A stretch of DNA of 64,000 nt from Bradyrhizobium mercantei (GCF_001982635.1 NZ_MKFI01000003.1:620001-684000); one strand, 5' to 3'; counted from the first letter of the stretch, positions 24,958-34,339 are shown. Numbers and translations are program-made. Notes: generated by a model not told the origin, from the sequence alone.

Positions 24958-27594
24958 ATGTGCAATTTTGGAATTCGCGATCGCGGCGTCGCTTTGCGTC
25001 GCTTGACGCTGGCCGCAGGACTGCTGATCGCATGTCCGTTGTGGATGAACCGACCGGCCTATGCCGACTGTACGCCCGCGTCAGCTGATGGTGTGACCGC
25101 GTCCTGCACGGGGACGACAACCAATCAGGGCGGCGGCGCGCCCGGCACCAGTGCTGGAACCAATGGGTACGGCACCGGCAACGAGACCGGCATCACCATC
25201 AACGTTGGTGCCGGAAGTACGCTCACGGGCAATTCATCCGGCGTCTCCATTCACGACGGAACGGTGACCAACGGATCCGGGAGCACAATTTCGGGACAGG
25301 GCACCGGCATAGCGGCGACCGGCAACCTGACGGTGAACAACGAAGCCAACGGGAGCATCTACACCTTCGGAGTCGCCGCCATCTCCGCCGGCGGCACCGT
25401 CAACATCAACAATTCGGGGTCGATCGTAGGATTCCTGTTCGCGGGGATTGGGGTCGAGACCGGATCCGTGACGAACAATGTTGGCGGAAGCATCAACGGC
25501 GACTATATCGGGCTTTCCGGCGGACATGATCTCATCGTTACCAACTATGGCAGCATCCGCGGCAATAGCAATGCGGGCCTGGGAGTCGGTAGCGGCTCGG
25601 TCGTGGTCAACGGTGCCAGCGGCAGCATCCATGGTTTGTTTTCAGGGATTGTGACAAGCGGTGGCGGAGTCTCCATCTTCAACGCCGGCACCATCACGGC
25701 CCTCAATACCGCGATTCAATTCAGTGGTGCAAATAACACGCTGACACTTGCGCTTGGCTCAACCATCCAAGGCCTGGTGTTGGGGTCCGGCAACGACACG
25801 TTCCAGCTGGGCGGCAACGGCAATGCGACTTTCGACCTGAGCTCGATCGGCGCCACCAAGCAATACCGCGGTTTCTCGACCTTCAACGTGGTCGACAATG
25901 CGAACTGGACGGTCACCGGCACCTACGGACAGAGTGATCCGTGGACCGTGAAGGGCGGCACGCTCAACGTCAGCGGCGACCTGTCGGCGGCCAGCAATCT
26001 CACCGTGGCGGCCGGCACGCTGACCGGCGCGGGCACGGTCGGAACGACGCAGATCAATTCCGGCGCCACCTTCGCGCCGGGTAATGGCGCGCCGGGCTCG
26101 TCGATGACCGTGTCGGGCAATCTTGCCTTGCAGTCGGGCGCGACCTACCAGGTGCAGGTCAATCCATCGGCTGCATCCTTCGCGGCCGTAACGGGCATGG
26201 CCACGCTCGGCGGCGCCACCGTGAATGCGGTCTACGCGCCCGGCAGCTATATCAGCAAGCAATACACGATCCTGACCGCAGCGGGCGGCGTGTCCGGTAC
26301 ATTCGGCTCGTCTGTCGACACCAACCTGCCTGCGAACTTCCACACGACATTGAGCTACGATGCCAACGACGCCTATCTCAACCTGATGCTGAACTTTGCG
26401 ATTCCGGGCAACCTGAACGGCAACCAGCAGGCGGTCGGCAACGCACTGACCGGCTTCTTCAACAGCAACGGCGGCATTCCGCTGCTCTATGCCTCCCTCT
26501 CGGCCGGCGGCCTGACGCAGGCGTCCGGCGAGAGTGCCACGGGTTCGCAGCAGACCACGTTCGATGCGATGCACCAGTTCATGGGCGTGCTGACCGATCC
26601 GTTCATGGGCAGGGGCGATGGCGTTGGCGGAGCGTCGGCGGCGAACGGCTACGCGGAGGAAGGCGATCAGACCAGCGCCTACGCGGCACGCCGGGGTACC
26701 GATGCATTTGCGATGTTCACCAAGGCGCCGCCGGCGGCGTTCGTGCCGCGCTGGAACGTGTGGGTGGCGGGGTTCGGCGGCTCGCAGTCGACCAACGGCA
26801 ATGTTGCCCTGGGCTCGAATGACACGACGAGCCGGATCGCCGGCACGGCCATCGGCGCCGACTATCTGGTCTCGCCGAACACGCTTCTCGGCTTCGCGCT
26901 TGCCGGCGGCGGCACCAGCTTCAGCGTCAACAATCTCGGCACTGGCCGCTCCGACCTGTTCCAGGCCGGCGCCTATATCCGCCACACCGATGGCCCGGCC
27001 TATATCACCGCCGCGCTTGCCTATGGTTGGCAGGACATCACCACCGACCGCACGGTGACGGCCGCCGGCATCGACCGGCTTCGCGCCGAGTTCAATGCCA
27101 ACGCCTATTCCGGCAGGATCGAGGGCGGCTATCGTTTCGTCGCGCCGTGGACCGGTGGCGTGGGCATCACGCCTTACGCCGCGGGCGAATTCACGACCTT
27201 CGATCTGCCGGCCTATGCCGAGCGGGTGATCTCGGGTCTGCCGACCTTTGCGCTTCAGTACGCCAGCCGGAGCGTGACCGACCCGCGCAGCGAGCTCGGC
27301 CTCCGCACCGACAAGTCCTTCGTGATGCAGGACGGCATCCTGACGCTGCGCACGCGCTTTGCCTGGGCGCATGACTACAATCCGAACCGCCTGGCGGCCC
27401 CGACCTTCCAGGCGCTGCCGGGCGCGAGCTTCGTCGTCAACGGCGCGGCGCAGGCCAGCGACTCCGCGCTGACCACCGCATCGGTCGAGATGAAGTGGCG
27501 CAACGGCTGGTCGGCAGCCGCCACGTTCGAAGGCGAATTCTCCGACGTCACCGCGAGCTACGCCGGCAAGGGTGTGGTGCGCTACGCCTGGTGA
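24958..27594 (+). CDS. Autotransporter, outer-membrane (paralog 1)
   Basis: This is an 878-residue type V secreted protein. A signal peptide ends near residue 36 (cleavage after AYA). A Gly/Ser/Asn-rich beta-helix passenger (about 40-520) has many short ITINVGAGSTL- and GSTISG-like turns and a GSGNDTFQLGG element. A linker follows, then a C-terminal beta-barrel (about 600-878) that ends in Tyr-Ala-Trp, the aromatic end expected for barrel insertion. Such proteins act in adhesion, biofilm or host contact. It has a near-twin at 30090-32792: barrel and distal passenger are almost identical, while about residues 90-270 differ. The start has a GGGAAGGCTGGGA ribosome region. Confidence 0.9.
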   Translation: MCNFGIRDRGVALRRLTLAAGLLIACPLWMNRPAYADCTPASADGVTASCTGTTTNQGGGAPGTSAGTNGYGTGNETGITINVGAGSTLTGNSSGVSIHDGTVTNGSGSTISGQGTGIAATGNLTVNNEANGSIYTFGVAAISAGGTVNINNSGSIVGFLFAGIGVETGSVTNNVGGSINGDYIGLSGGHDLIVTNYGSIRGNSNAGLGVGSGSVVVNGASGSIHGLFSGIVTSGGGVSIFNAGTITALNTAIQFSGANNTLTLALGSTIQGLVLGSGNDTFQLGGNGNATFDLSSIGATKQYRGFSTFNVVDNANWTVTGTYGQSDPWTVKGGTLNVSGDLSAASNLTVAAGTLTGAGTVGTTQINSGATFAPGNGAPGSSMTVSGNLALQSGATYQVQVNPSAASFAAVTGMATLGGATVNAVYAPGSYISKQYTILTAAGGVSGTFGSSVDTNLPANFHTTLSYDANDAYLNLMLNFAIPGNLNGNQQAVGNALTGFFNSNGGIPLLYASLSAGGLTQASGESATGSQQTTFDAMHQFMGVLTDPFMGRGDGVGGASAANGYAEEGDQTSAYAARRGTDAFAMFTKAPPAAFVPRWNVWVAGFGGSQSTNGNVALGSNDTTSRIAGTAIGADYLVSPNTLLGFALAGGGTSFSVNNLGTGRSDLFQAGAYIRHTDGPAYITAALAYGWQDITTDRTVTAAGIDRLRAEFNANAYSGRIEGGYRFVAPWTGGVGITPYAAGEFTTFDLPAYAERVISGLPTFALQYASRSVTDPRSELGLRTDKSFVMQDGILTLRTRFAWAHDYNPNRLAAPTFQALPGASFVVNGAAQASDSALTTASVEMKWRNGWSAAATFEGEFSDVTASYAGKGVVRYAW

Positions 27595-27740
27595 TGTGGC
27601 GTCTTGGGCGAAGTCAGCGCGTTGCCGGGCGGACTGGAAGCCAAGGGCAAAGTAAGCGCGAGCAGTGATCGCGCCGTTACACTAGATTTATCAATGCATT
27701 AGGCTCTGGCGGCAAGTCGGGCGAGATGCATTTCATGCAA

Positions 27741-27758
27741 CTGTCATATGTGTGTCAT
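27741..27758 (+). promoter_or_regulatory. PHO box upstream of pit
   Basis: CTGTCAT-ATGT-GTGTCAT matches the consensus PHO box (CTGTCAT, four bases, CTGTCAT) at 13 of 14 half-site bases. A weaker third half-site, TTTCATG, lies at 27731-27737, in phase. It stands 63-80 bases before the pit start, fitting PhoB control under phosphate starvation. Confidence 0.82.
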
Positions 27759-27820
27759 GAAGACGTAGTCCCAATGTCACATGGCCGCTTTTGTCCTCCC
27801 GCGGCTGTGAGGGCGATCCC

Positions 27821-29443
27821 ATGAGTGATGTGGCGTTACCTGGTTCGATCGAGCCCGCGCGTAGCGGTGGCCCCGATCTCGAGAAGGGCTTTCATCCTCT
27901 CACCGGCATCATCTATCTGGGCATAATCGGCGCCGCGCTGCTGTTTGTGGCGTACAGCATCTATGCGGATGTCGGTGCGACGGGCGCAGGCAAGACCTCT
28001 TATGTCGCGTTCCTGCTGCTGTTCGTTGCGCTCCTGATCTCGCTCGGCTTCGAATTCGTCAACGGCTTTCACGACACCGCGAACGCCGTCGCAACCGTGA
28101 TCTACACGCGCTCGATGCCGGCCCACATTGCCGTTGTCTGGTCGGGCCTGTTCAATCTGATCGGCGTGCTGCTCTCCAGCGGTGCCGTTGCGTTCGGCAT
28201 CGTCTCCCTGTTGCCGGTCGAACTGATCCTTCAGGTCGGCAGCAGCGCCGGCTTCGCAATGGTGTTCGCGCTCCTGATCGCCGCCATCATCTGGAATGTG
28301 GGGACGTGGTATTTCGGGTTGCCCGCCTCGAGCTCGCACACCCTGATCGGATCGATCATGGGCGTCGGGATTGCGAATGCCTTGATGCATGGACGAGAGG
28401 GGACATCAGGCGTGGATTGGTCGCAGGCCGTCAACACCGGCAAGGCGCTGCTGCTGTCGCCGCTGTTCGGCTTTCTGCTTGCCGCCCTCCTGCTCTACGG
28501 ACTGAAGACCGCATTGCTGCGCGCAACACCGGCGCTGTTCGGCGAGCCGAAAGGCGATCAGCCGCCGCCGTGGTGGATTCGAGGCGTCCTGATCCTGACC
28601 TGCACCCTGGTCAGCTTCTTTCACGGCTCGAACGACGGTCAGAAAGGCATGGGTCTCATCATGCTCATTCTGATCGGTGTGGTGCCGACCGCCTACGCGC
28701 TCAACCGCGCGATGCCTGCGAGCCAGATCGCGGCATTCACCGCGAACTCGGTCGCGGCGAGCAAGGTGATCGAGGACAAGGGAGCCGATCGCAAGGCCAC
28801 GGGCAATCCGCGTCCGGCGGTGACGAACTACATCGCGCTTCGGCAACTCACCGACGATACCTATCCATCCCTCGCGGTTCTCGTCCACGAGATCAGCGAC
28901 CAGGTCACCCAATACGGTTCGCTGGCGAAATTCCCGGCCGAGACCGTCGGCAACACGCGCAACGACATGTACCTGGTCTCGGAGGCGCTGCGCCTGCTGA
29001 TGAAGAGCAGCGACAGCGGGCTGAGCGATGCCGACGTTGCGACGCTCAATCGCTACAAGGGCTCGCTGGATGCCGCCACCAAGTTCATTCCGTCCTGGGT
29101 GAAGATCGCGGTCGCCATCGCGCTCGGCCTCGGCACGATGGTCGGCTGGAAGCGGATCGTCGTGACGGTGGGTGAAAAGATCGGCAAGACCCATCTGACC
29201 TATGCGCAAGGTGCCTGCGCCGAGATCACGGCGGCCGCGACCATCGCCGCCGCCGACGGATACGGCTTGCCGGTGTCGACGACGCATGTGCTGTCGTCCG
29301 GTATCGCCGGCACCATGACTGCGAACGGGTCCGGCCTGCAATGGTCGACGATCCGCAACATCGCCATGGCCTGGGTCCTGACCCTGCCGATGGCAATGCT
29401 GATCTCGGGCACGCTGTACTTCGTTTTCTCGCATTTATTTTAA
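27821..29443 (+). CDS. pit: PiT-family inorganic phosphate transporter
   Basis: This 540-residue inner-membrane carrier couples phosphate uptake to the proton gradient. Both inverted-repeat signatures are present: FEFVNGFHDTANAVATVIYT near residue 75 and SFFHGSNDGQKGMG near 265. The matching loops are LPASSSHTLIGSIMG and LPVSTTHVLSSGIAG. About ten to twelve membrane helices flank a soluble loop at about 330-430. The ATG at 27821 is preferred over an upstream GTG-containing extension. A PHO box lies directly upstream, so unlike constitutive Pit proteins this one is probably PhoB-regulated. The next gene, a cyclic-nucleotide-binding protein, follows 50 bases later. Confidence 0.93.
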   Translation: MSDVALPGSIEPARSGGPDLEKGFHPLTGIIYLGIIGAALLFVAYSIYADVGATGAGKTSYVAFLLLFVALLISLGFEFVNGFHDTANAVATVIYTRSMPAHIAVVWSGLFNLIGVLLSSGAVAFGIVSLLPVELILQVGSSAGFAMVFALLIAAIIWNVGTWYFGLPASSSHTLIGSIMGVGIANALMHGREGTSGVDWSQAVNTGKALLLSPLFGFLLAALLLYGLKTALLRATPALFGEPKGDQPPPWWIRGVLILTCTLVSFFHGSNDGQKGMGLIMLILIGVVPTAYALNRAMPASQIAAFTANSVAASKVIEDKGADRKATGNPRPAVTNYIALRQLTDDTYPSLAVLVHEISDQVTQYGSLAKFPAETVGNTRNDMYLVSEALRLLMKSSDSGLSDADVATLNRYKGSLDAATKFIPSWVKIAVAIALGLGTMVGWKRIVVTVGEKIGKTHLTYAQGACAEITAAATIAAADGYGLPVSTTHVLSSGIAGTMTANGSGLQWSTIRNIAMAWVLTLPMAMLISGTLYFVFSHLF

Positions 29444-29493
29444 TCAGAGCCGCAGACAGCCGGCACGTCTCGGTTCGGGGAAAGGGGTTTCTG

Positions 29494-29862
29494 GTGGCAG
29501 ATGCAAGCTTCAGCCTTTTGACGGGCAACGACATCGAAACCCGGCTGGTCCGCGCCGGTGGCATCATTTTTCGCGAGGGTGAGCAGGCCAACGAGCTCTT
29601 CGTCATCAAGAGCGGTTACGTGCGCATTCAGGTCGGCAACAAGACCATGGCGGAGCTGGCGCCTGACACGATCTTCGGCGAAATGGCCCTGATCGACAAC
29701 GAGCCGCGGAGTGCGACCGCCACGGCTATCACCGATGTCGAACTGGTGCCGGTCTCGGAAAAGCAGTTTCTCTTCCTCGTCAGCCAGACGCCGCATTTTG
29801 CCCTGAAGGTGATGCGGACGCTGGCGCAGCGGCTCCGAACCATGAACAAGGGCGTCTACTGA
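29494..29862 (+). CDS. Single-domain cyclic-nucleotide-binding protein
   Basis: This 122-residue protein is formed by one cNMP-binding domain: GGIIFREGEQANELFVIKSG at the start, then the phosphate-binding cassette FGEMALIDNEPRSATATA (Gly-Glu near residue 65, Arg near 75). It ends soon after with a short helix. There is no helix-turn-helix, so it is not a Crp/Fnr regulator but may control another protein, perhaps the upstream transporter. Start is GTG 29494 with an AAAGGGG ribosome site 6 bases before. A 6-base-stem hairpin (GCGGAT, TG, ATCCGC) follows the stop at 29868-29881. Confidence 0.82.
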   Translation: MADASFSLLTGNDIETRLVRAGGIIFREGEQANELFVIKSGYVRIQVGNKTMAELAPDTIFGEMALIDNEPRSATATAITDVELVPVSEKQFLFLVSQTPHFALKVMRTLAQRLRTMNKGVY

Positions 29863-29897
29863 GCGGGGCGGATTGATCCGCTGTGTGCGTCGGATGT

Positions 29898-30089
29898 CAT
29901 GCCGATGATACCGTCGGGCGACACGACCCGTCCAAGCAGATTGTTGCTGTGCAGTCACAGCCGGGAACCATCTGCAAATTCGGTGGTCTTGTCGGGTCAG
30001 TCCACATTGCGTGTGTCGCGATAATCTCCTCAAGATTGTGACCCAGGGCGTCGGCGCTTTCTGATCTGATAGCCGACGGGAAAGCTGGG
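29898..30089 (+). promoter_or_regulatory. Leader of autotransporter 2, duplicated
   Basis: This is the second copy of the autotransporter leader (compare 24765-24957), with many substitutions but the same order of blocks. Conserved CAGATTGTTGC and CGCGATAATCTC point to a retained regulatory site. Confidence 0.6.
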
Positions 30090-32792
30090 ATGCGCAGGTT
30101 CGGGATTCGCGATTGCGGCGGCGCATTGCGTCGCTTGACGCTGGCTACAGGACTCCTGACAGCATTTCCGTTGTGGGTGGACCAGCCGGCGTTTGCCGCC
30201 TGCACACCCGCGGCCGCCAACGGAGTGACGGCGTCCTGCACGGGCACCACAACCAATCAGGGCAGCGGCGCACCCGGCACCAGTGGTCCAAGCACGATCG
30301 GGTACGGCACCGGCACCGAGACCGGCATCACCATCAACGTTGGCGCCGGGAGCACGCTCACCGGCAGTTCAGTGGGCATCTCCATTCAGGATGGAACGGT
30401 GACCAATGGATCCGGGGCCACCATCTCGGGACCAAACAACGCGATCGTGGCTGGCGGCAATCTGACGCTGACCAACGAGGCGGGTGGTGTCATCAACACG
30501 TCGAATGGGGCGACCGCCGTCTCCATCAGCGGCACGGCCGACATCAACAATTCGGGGACGATTTCAGGAAACTTCTATGCGGCGGTTTTTGCTGCAACCG
30601 GGTCTGTGGTGAACAGCACTGACGGAGTCATCGCCGGCAACGGCGTCGGGATTTACGGCGGGCCGGATCTCATCGTCGCCAACCAGGGCAGCATCAGCGG
30701 CACCGTTACTTCGGGCCTGATACTCTATAGCAACTCCGTCGTGATCAACGCCGCAGGCGGCAGCATCAGTGGTGGAATTTACGGAATTTTCGGCGGCGAT
30801 AAGGAGACCATCATTAATGCCGGCTCCATTGCCGGCACCTATCAAGCAATCCGTACAGGCGATGGGGCCTCGATCTTCAATGCCGGCACGATCTCCGGCG
30901 TTTCTGCCGCAATTTTCTTTTACGGCGCGAATAACACGCTGACGCTTGCACCTGGCTCATCCATCCAGGGCCAGGTGTTCGGGTCCGGCACCGACACGTT
31001 CCAGCTCGGCGGCAACGGCAGTGCGGCTTTCGACCTGAGCTCGATCGGCGCCACCAAGCAATACCGAGGCTTTTCGAGCTTCAACGTCGTCGACAACGCC
31101 AACTGGACGGTCACCGGGACCTACGGACAGAGTGATCCATGGACCGTGAAGGGAGGCACGCTCAACGTCAGCGGCGACCTGTCGGCGGCATCCAATCTCA
31201 CCGTGGCGGCCGGCACGCTGACCGGCGCGGGCACGGTCGGAACGACGCAAATCAATTCCGGCGCGGTTTTCGCGCCGGGCAACGGCGCGCCGGGCTCGTC
31301 GATGACGGTATCGGGCAATCTTGCCTTGCAGTCGGGCGCCACCTACCAGGTGCAGGTCAATCCATCGGCGGCATCCTTTGCCGCCGTCAGCGGCACGGCC
31401 ACGCTCGGCGGCGCCACCGTGAGCGCGTTCTATGCTCCCGGCAGCTACATCAGCAAGCAATACACCATCCTGAGCGCAGCGGGCGGCGTGTCCGGCACGT
31501 TCGGCGCGCTCGTCGAGAGCAACCTGCCGGCGAATGTCCACACGTCGCTGAGCTATGACGCCAACGACGCCTATCTCAACCTGATCCTGAACTTTGCGAT
31601 TCCGGGCAACCTCAACGGCAACCAGCAGGCGGTCGGCAACGCGCTGACCAATTTCTTCAACAGCAATGGCGGCATTCCGCTGCTCTATGCGTCACTCTCT
31701 GCCGGCGGCCTGACGCAAGCGTCCGGCGAAAGTGCCACCGGCGCGCAGCAGACCACGTTCGATGCGATGCACCAGTTCATGGGCGTGCTGACCGATCCGT
31801 TCATGGGCAGGGGCGATGGCGTTGGCGGATCGTCGGCGGCGACGGGTTACGCGGACGAAGGCGACCAGACCAGCGCTTACGCGGCACGCCGGGGCACTGA
31901 TGCGTTTGCGATGTTCACCAAGGCGCCGGCGGCGGCGTTCGTGCCGCGCTGGAACGTGTGGGTGGCGGGGTTCGGCGGCTCGCAATCGACCAACGGCAAC
32001 ACTGCGCTCGGCTCGAACGATACGACGAGCCGGATCGCCGGCACGGCCGTCGGCGCCGACTATCTGGTCTCGCCGAACACGCTTCTCGGCTTCGCGCTCG
32101 CCGGCGGCGGCACCAGCTTCAGCGTCAACAATCTCGGCACTGGCCGCTCCGATCTGTTCCAGGCCGGTGCCTACATCCGCCACACCGAGGGCCCGGCCTA
32201 CATCACCGCCGCGCTTGCCTATGGCTGGCAGGACATCACCACCGACCGCACGGTGACGGCCGCCGGCATCGACCGGCTTCGCGCCGAGTTCAATGCCAAC
32301 GCCTATTCCGGCAGGATCGAGGGCGGCTATCGTTTCGTCGCGCCGTGGACCGGCGGCGTGGGCATCACGCCTTACGCGGCGGGCGAATTCACCACCTTCG
32401 ATCTGCCGGCCTACGCCGAGCGGGTGATCTCGGGTCTGCCGAGCTTTGCGCTGACCTATGCGGGCAAGAGCGTGACCGACCCGCGCAGCGAGCTCGGCCT
32501 CCGCACCGACAAATCCTTCCTGATGCAGGACGGCGTCCTGACGCTGCGCACGCGCTTTGCGTGGGCGCATGACTACAATCCGAACCGCCTGGCGGCCCCG
32601 ACCTTCCAGGCGCTGCCGGGCGCCAGCTTCGTCGTCAACGGCGCGGCGCAGGCCAGCGACTCCGCGTTGACCACCGCATCGCTCGAGATGAAGTGGCGCA
32701 ACGGCTGGTCGGCAGCCGCGACGTTCGAAGGCGAATTCTCCGACGTCACCGCGAGCTACGCCGGCAAGGGTGTGGTCCGCTACGCCTGGTGA
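30090..32792 (+). CDS. Autotransporter, outer-membrane (paralog 2)
   Basis: This 900-residue protein is a duplicate of the one at 24958-27594, with the same plan: signal peptide (cleavage after AFA near residue 35), beta-helix passenger, conserved GSGTDTFQLGG region, and a C-terminal barrel ending in Tyr-Ala-Trp. From about the FQLGG element to the end the two are nearly identical. The middle of the passenger is longer here (extra turns such as GGDKETIINAGSIAG) and clearly diverged. The duplicated unit begins about 190 bases before the start and ends just after the stop (shared GATGTGGCGTCTTG). The role is likely surface adhesion or contact, by family. Confidence 0.9.
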   Translation: MRRFGIRDCGGALRRLTLATGLLTAFPLWVDQPAFAACTPAAANGVTASCTGTTTNQGSGAPGTSGPSTIGYGTGTETGITINVGAGSTLTGSSVGISIQDGTVTNGSGATISGPNNAIVAGGNLTLTNEAGGVINTSNGATAVSISGTADINNSGTISGNFYAAVFAATGSVVNSTDGVIAGNGVGIYGGPDLIVANQGSISGTVTSGLILYSNSVVINAAGGSISGGIYGIFGGDKETIINAGSIAGTYQAIRTGDGASIFNAGTISGVSAAIFFYGANNTLTLAPGSSIQGQVFGSGTDTFQLGGNGSAAFDLSSIGATKQYRGFSSFNVVDNANWTVTGTYGQSDPWTVKGGTLNVSGDLSAASNLTVAAGTLTGAGTVGTTQINSGAVFAPGNGAPGSSMTVSGNLALQSGATYQVQVNPSAASFAAVSGTATLGGATVSAFYAPGSYISKQYTILSAAGGVSGTFGALVESNLPANVHTSLSYDANDAYLNLILNFAIPGNLNGNQQAVGNALTNFFNSNGGIPLLYASLSAGGLTQASGESATGAQQTTFDAMHQFMGVLTDPFMGRGDGVGGSSAATGYADEGDQTSAYAARRGTDAFAMFTKAPAAAFVPRWNVWVAGFGGSQSTNGNTALGSNDTTSRIAGTAVGADYLVSPNTLLGFALAGGGTSFSVNNLGTGRSDLFQAGAYIRHTEGPAYITAALAYGWQDITTDRTVTAAGIDRLRAEFNANAYSGRIEGGYRFVAPWTGGVGITPYAAGEFTTFDLPAYAERVISGLPSFALTYAGKSVTDPRSELGLRTDKSFLMQDGVLTLRTRFAWAHDYNPNRLAAPTFQALPGASFVVNGAAQASDSALTTASLEMKWRNGWSAAATFEGEFSDVTASYAGKGVVRYAW

Positions 32793-32878
32793 TGTGGCGT
32801 CTTGAGCGCGACCGGGCCTTGAATGTGACACAGTGGTAATGTGAGGCAACTTGAACCACCTGCCTGCGTTACCATGTG

Positions 32879-33439
32879 ATGGCCATGCCCGAGGACGACA
32901 TTTTCACCCCCCACGCCACGCGTTCGCGACCGCCCTTCGGCGGGGCGCAGGCGCGCGGCAAGGTGATCGATCAGGACGGGCGCGAACTCGGCGATGGCCC
33001 GCTGCATCCGCAGTTCCAAGGTTTTCAGCAAGGTTTTCAGGAGGGCTTCAGCTTCGACTTCCGCAACTCGACCGCCAATCCGTTCGGCAACCTCACGCGC
33101 GAGGAACGGCTCGCGCGGCTCGAGATGATCGCCAAGCTGCTCGACGTCGCCTTCGTCGTGCCGGGCACCAATGTCCGCTACGGCATCGACGGGCTGATCG
33201 GCCTGATCCCGGTGGTCGGCGACATCATCACGACCGCGATCTCGCTGTGGCTGGTACGCGAGGCCCGTCTGCTGGGCGCGCCCTGGCACATCACCGCGCG
33301 GATGCTCGCCAATGTCGCGGTCGACGGCGTGGTCGGCATGGTGCCGGTGGCGGGCGATGCCTTCGACGTCATGTTCCGCGCCAATATCCGCAACGTGCGG
33401 ATGCTGCGGCGCTGGCTCGACAAGCAGCCGCGGCTCTAG
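32879..33439 (+). CDS. DUF4112 membrane protein
   Basis: This is a 186-residue protein. A polar, Phe/Gln-rich N-terminus (HPQFQGFQQGFQEGFSF) is followed by a C-terminal hydrophobic hairpin with GIDGLIGLIPVVGDIITTAI and GVVGMVPVAGDAFDVMFRAN, the double GDxxD-type pattern of DUF4112 proteins. The function of the family is unknown. Several starts are possible (GTG 32876, ATG 32879, ATG 32885); none has a strong ribosome site. The stop touches repeat R4-short, and a shared terminator follows. Confidence 0.78.
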   Translation: MAMPEDDIFTPHATRSRPPFGGAQARGKVIDQDGRELGDGPLHPQFQGFQQGFQEGFSFDFRNSTANPFGNLTREERLARLEMIAKLLDVAFVVPGTNVRYGIDGLIGLIPVVGDIITTAISLWLVREARLLGAPWHITARMLANVAVDGVVGMVPVAGDAFDVMFRANIRNVRMLRRWLDKQPRL

Positions 33440-33488
33440 CGCATAATCCGGAAAAGTGTGCAGCGGTTTTCCGATCAGATTATGCGCA
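33439..33488. repeat. Dispersed repeat R4, short form
   Basis: GCGCATAATCCGGAAAAGTG opens and CGATCAGATTATGCGC closes this inverted repeat; the middle GCAGCGGTTTTCC is shared with the copies at 14494 and 45120. It begins at the last base of the DUF4112 stop codon. Confidence 0.75.
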
Positions 33489-33510
33489 AAAAGAAGTCTT
33501 CCCCCAAAAC

Positions 33511-33540
33511 AAAAGCCCCCGGATCAATCCGAGGGCTTTT
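33511..33540. terminator. Two-way intrinsic terminator
   Basis: The arms AAAAGCCCCCGGAT and ATCCGAGGGCTTTT (one mismatch) enclose the loop CA. The T-run on both strands suits termination of both the DUF4112 gene and the convergent 96-residue gene. Confidence 0.85.
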
Positions 33541-33562
33541 CGTTAGGCGACGAGCAGAAATC

Positions 33563-33853
33563 TTATGCGGCGTCGGCGTCCGTCTGGCTGGCGGCGGGGC
33601 GCGGACGGCGCGGCAGCGGGAACGCCTCGCTCTCATAGAGCGAGCGGATGCCGTTCTGGTCGAAACGGGCTTCCTCGACCTGCAGATAGGCGCCGTTCAG
33701 CGAATCCGCCGGCAGCTGCTCCATCGCGAACTGTACGGCTTCGGCAGCAGTGCCGAAACGGCGGTACGCGAAGCCGGCCCGCTTCTTCTTGCGGATCGCG
33801 GCAGGAAACAGTTCGGCAGACGTATTATAGTTGAACGGACGCAGGGGACGCAT
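33563..33853 (-). CDS. Conserved hypothetical protein, 96 residues
   Basis: This is a small basic-to-acidic soluble protein with a start [19 protein letters not shown], a [12 protein letters not shown] stretch and an acidic alanine-rich tail. The pattern [16 protein letters not shown] looks like one amphipathic helix. No family with known function is recognised. Good codon use and the terminator directly downstream support a real gene. The 224 bases upstream are gene-free and A+T-richer and should hold its promoter. Confidence 0.7.
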   Translation of the reverse strand: MRPLRPFNYNTSAELFPAAIRKKKRAGFAYRRFGTAAEAVQFAMEQLPADSLNGAYLQVEEARFDQNGIRSLYESEAFPLPRRPRPAASQTDADAA

Positions 33854-34077
33854 GGTCGACGACCTCTTGTGTTCTTGTCAGTTAGCGTGGCGAAAGGGAT
33901 TTTGGGGGACGGCGACCTATTCTTGGCGGCGCGCCGTACATGTCATTTCGATCCCTAATATAGGCCTCTTTGACAAAAATGCGACCCCAGAAGCGCCCCC
34001 GGCAGGGCACATGCTGAATCCGCGCATGGCACGAGGGCGGATCAAATAAGCCTATTTATTTCAATGGCTTGTAGCCA

Positions 34078-34242
34078 TTAAATCTTGTCGAGCCAGGCCA
34101 GGATCGCGACCACGATCAAAATCACCCCGAAAAGGCCCATTCCGGAGTGGCCGAGACCGTAGCCATAGCCGCGGATCCGGCCGCTATAGCCGCCCAGCAG
34201 GATAACCAGCAGGAGGATGATGAGGATCAATCCGAGCGACAT
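34078..34242 (-). CDS. DUF3309-type small membrane protein
   Basis: This is a 54-residue protein made of two hydrophobic segments (LGLILIILLLVILLGGY and GLFGVILIVVAILAWLDKI) around a Gly/Tyr-rich turn (GYGYGLGHSG). This matches DUF3309 proteins, which are abundant in alphaproteobacteria and of unknown function, probably stress-linked. ATG 34242 has GAGGAGG upstream. A 7-base-stem hairpin (AATGGCT and AGCCATT) overlaps the stop at 34063-34079. Confidence 0.75.
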   Translation of the reverse strand: MSLGLILIILLLVILLGGYSGRIRGYGYGLGHSGMGLFGVILIVVAILAWLDKI

Positions 34243-34339
34243 GGCGCCCTCCTCAGAATAGGCGGCAGCCGCACGGCGAGACGCCGACGGCCCCGCGAAT
34301 TCGGAGCAAAGCACATTCCGGGCCGCGAGTCGTTAACTT

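Noticed and set aside
24098..25006. A 302-codon frame between the membrane protein and autotransporter
   Set aside because: It overlaps supported genes in another frame and its translation looks random.
33439..33488. Possible CRISPR or phage attachment repeat
   Set aside because: Copies are single, dispersed and palindromic, with no regular spacers and no cas genes anywhere in the window.
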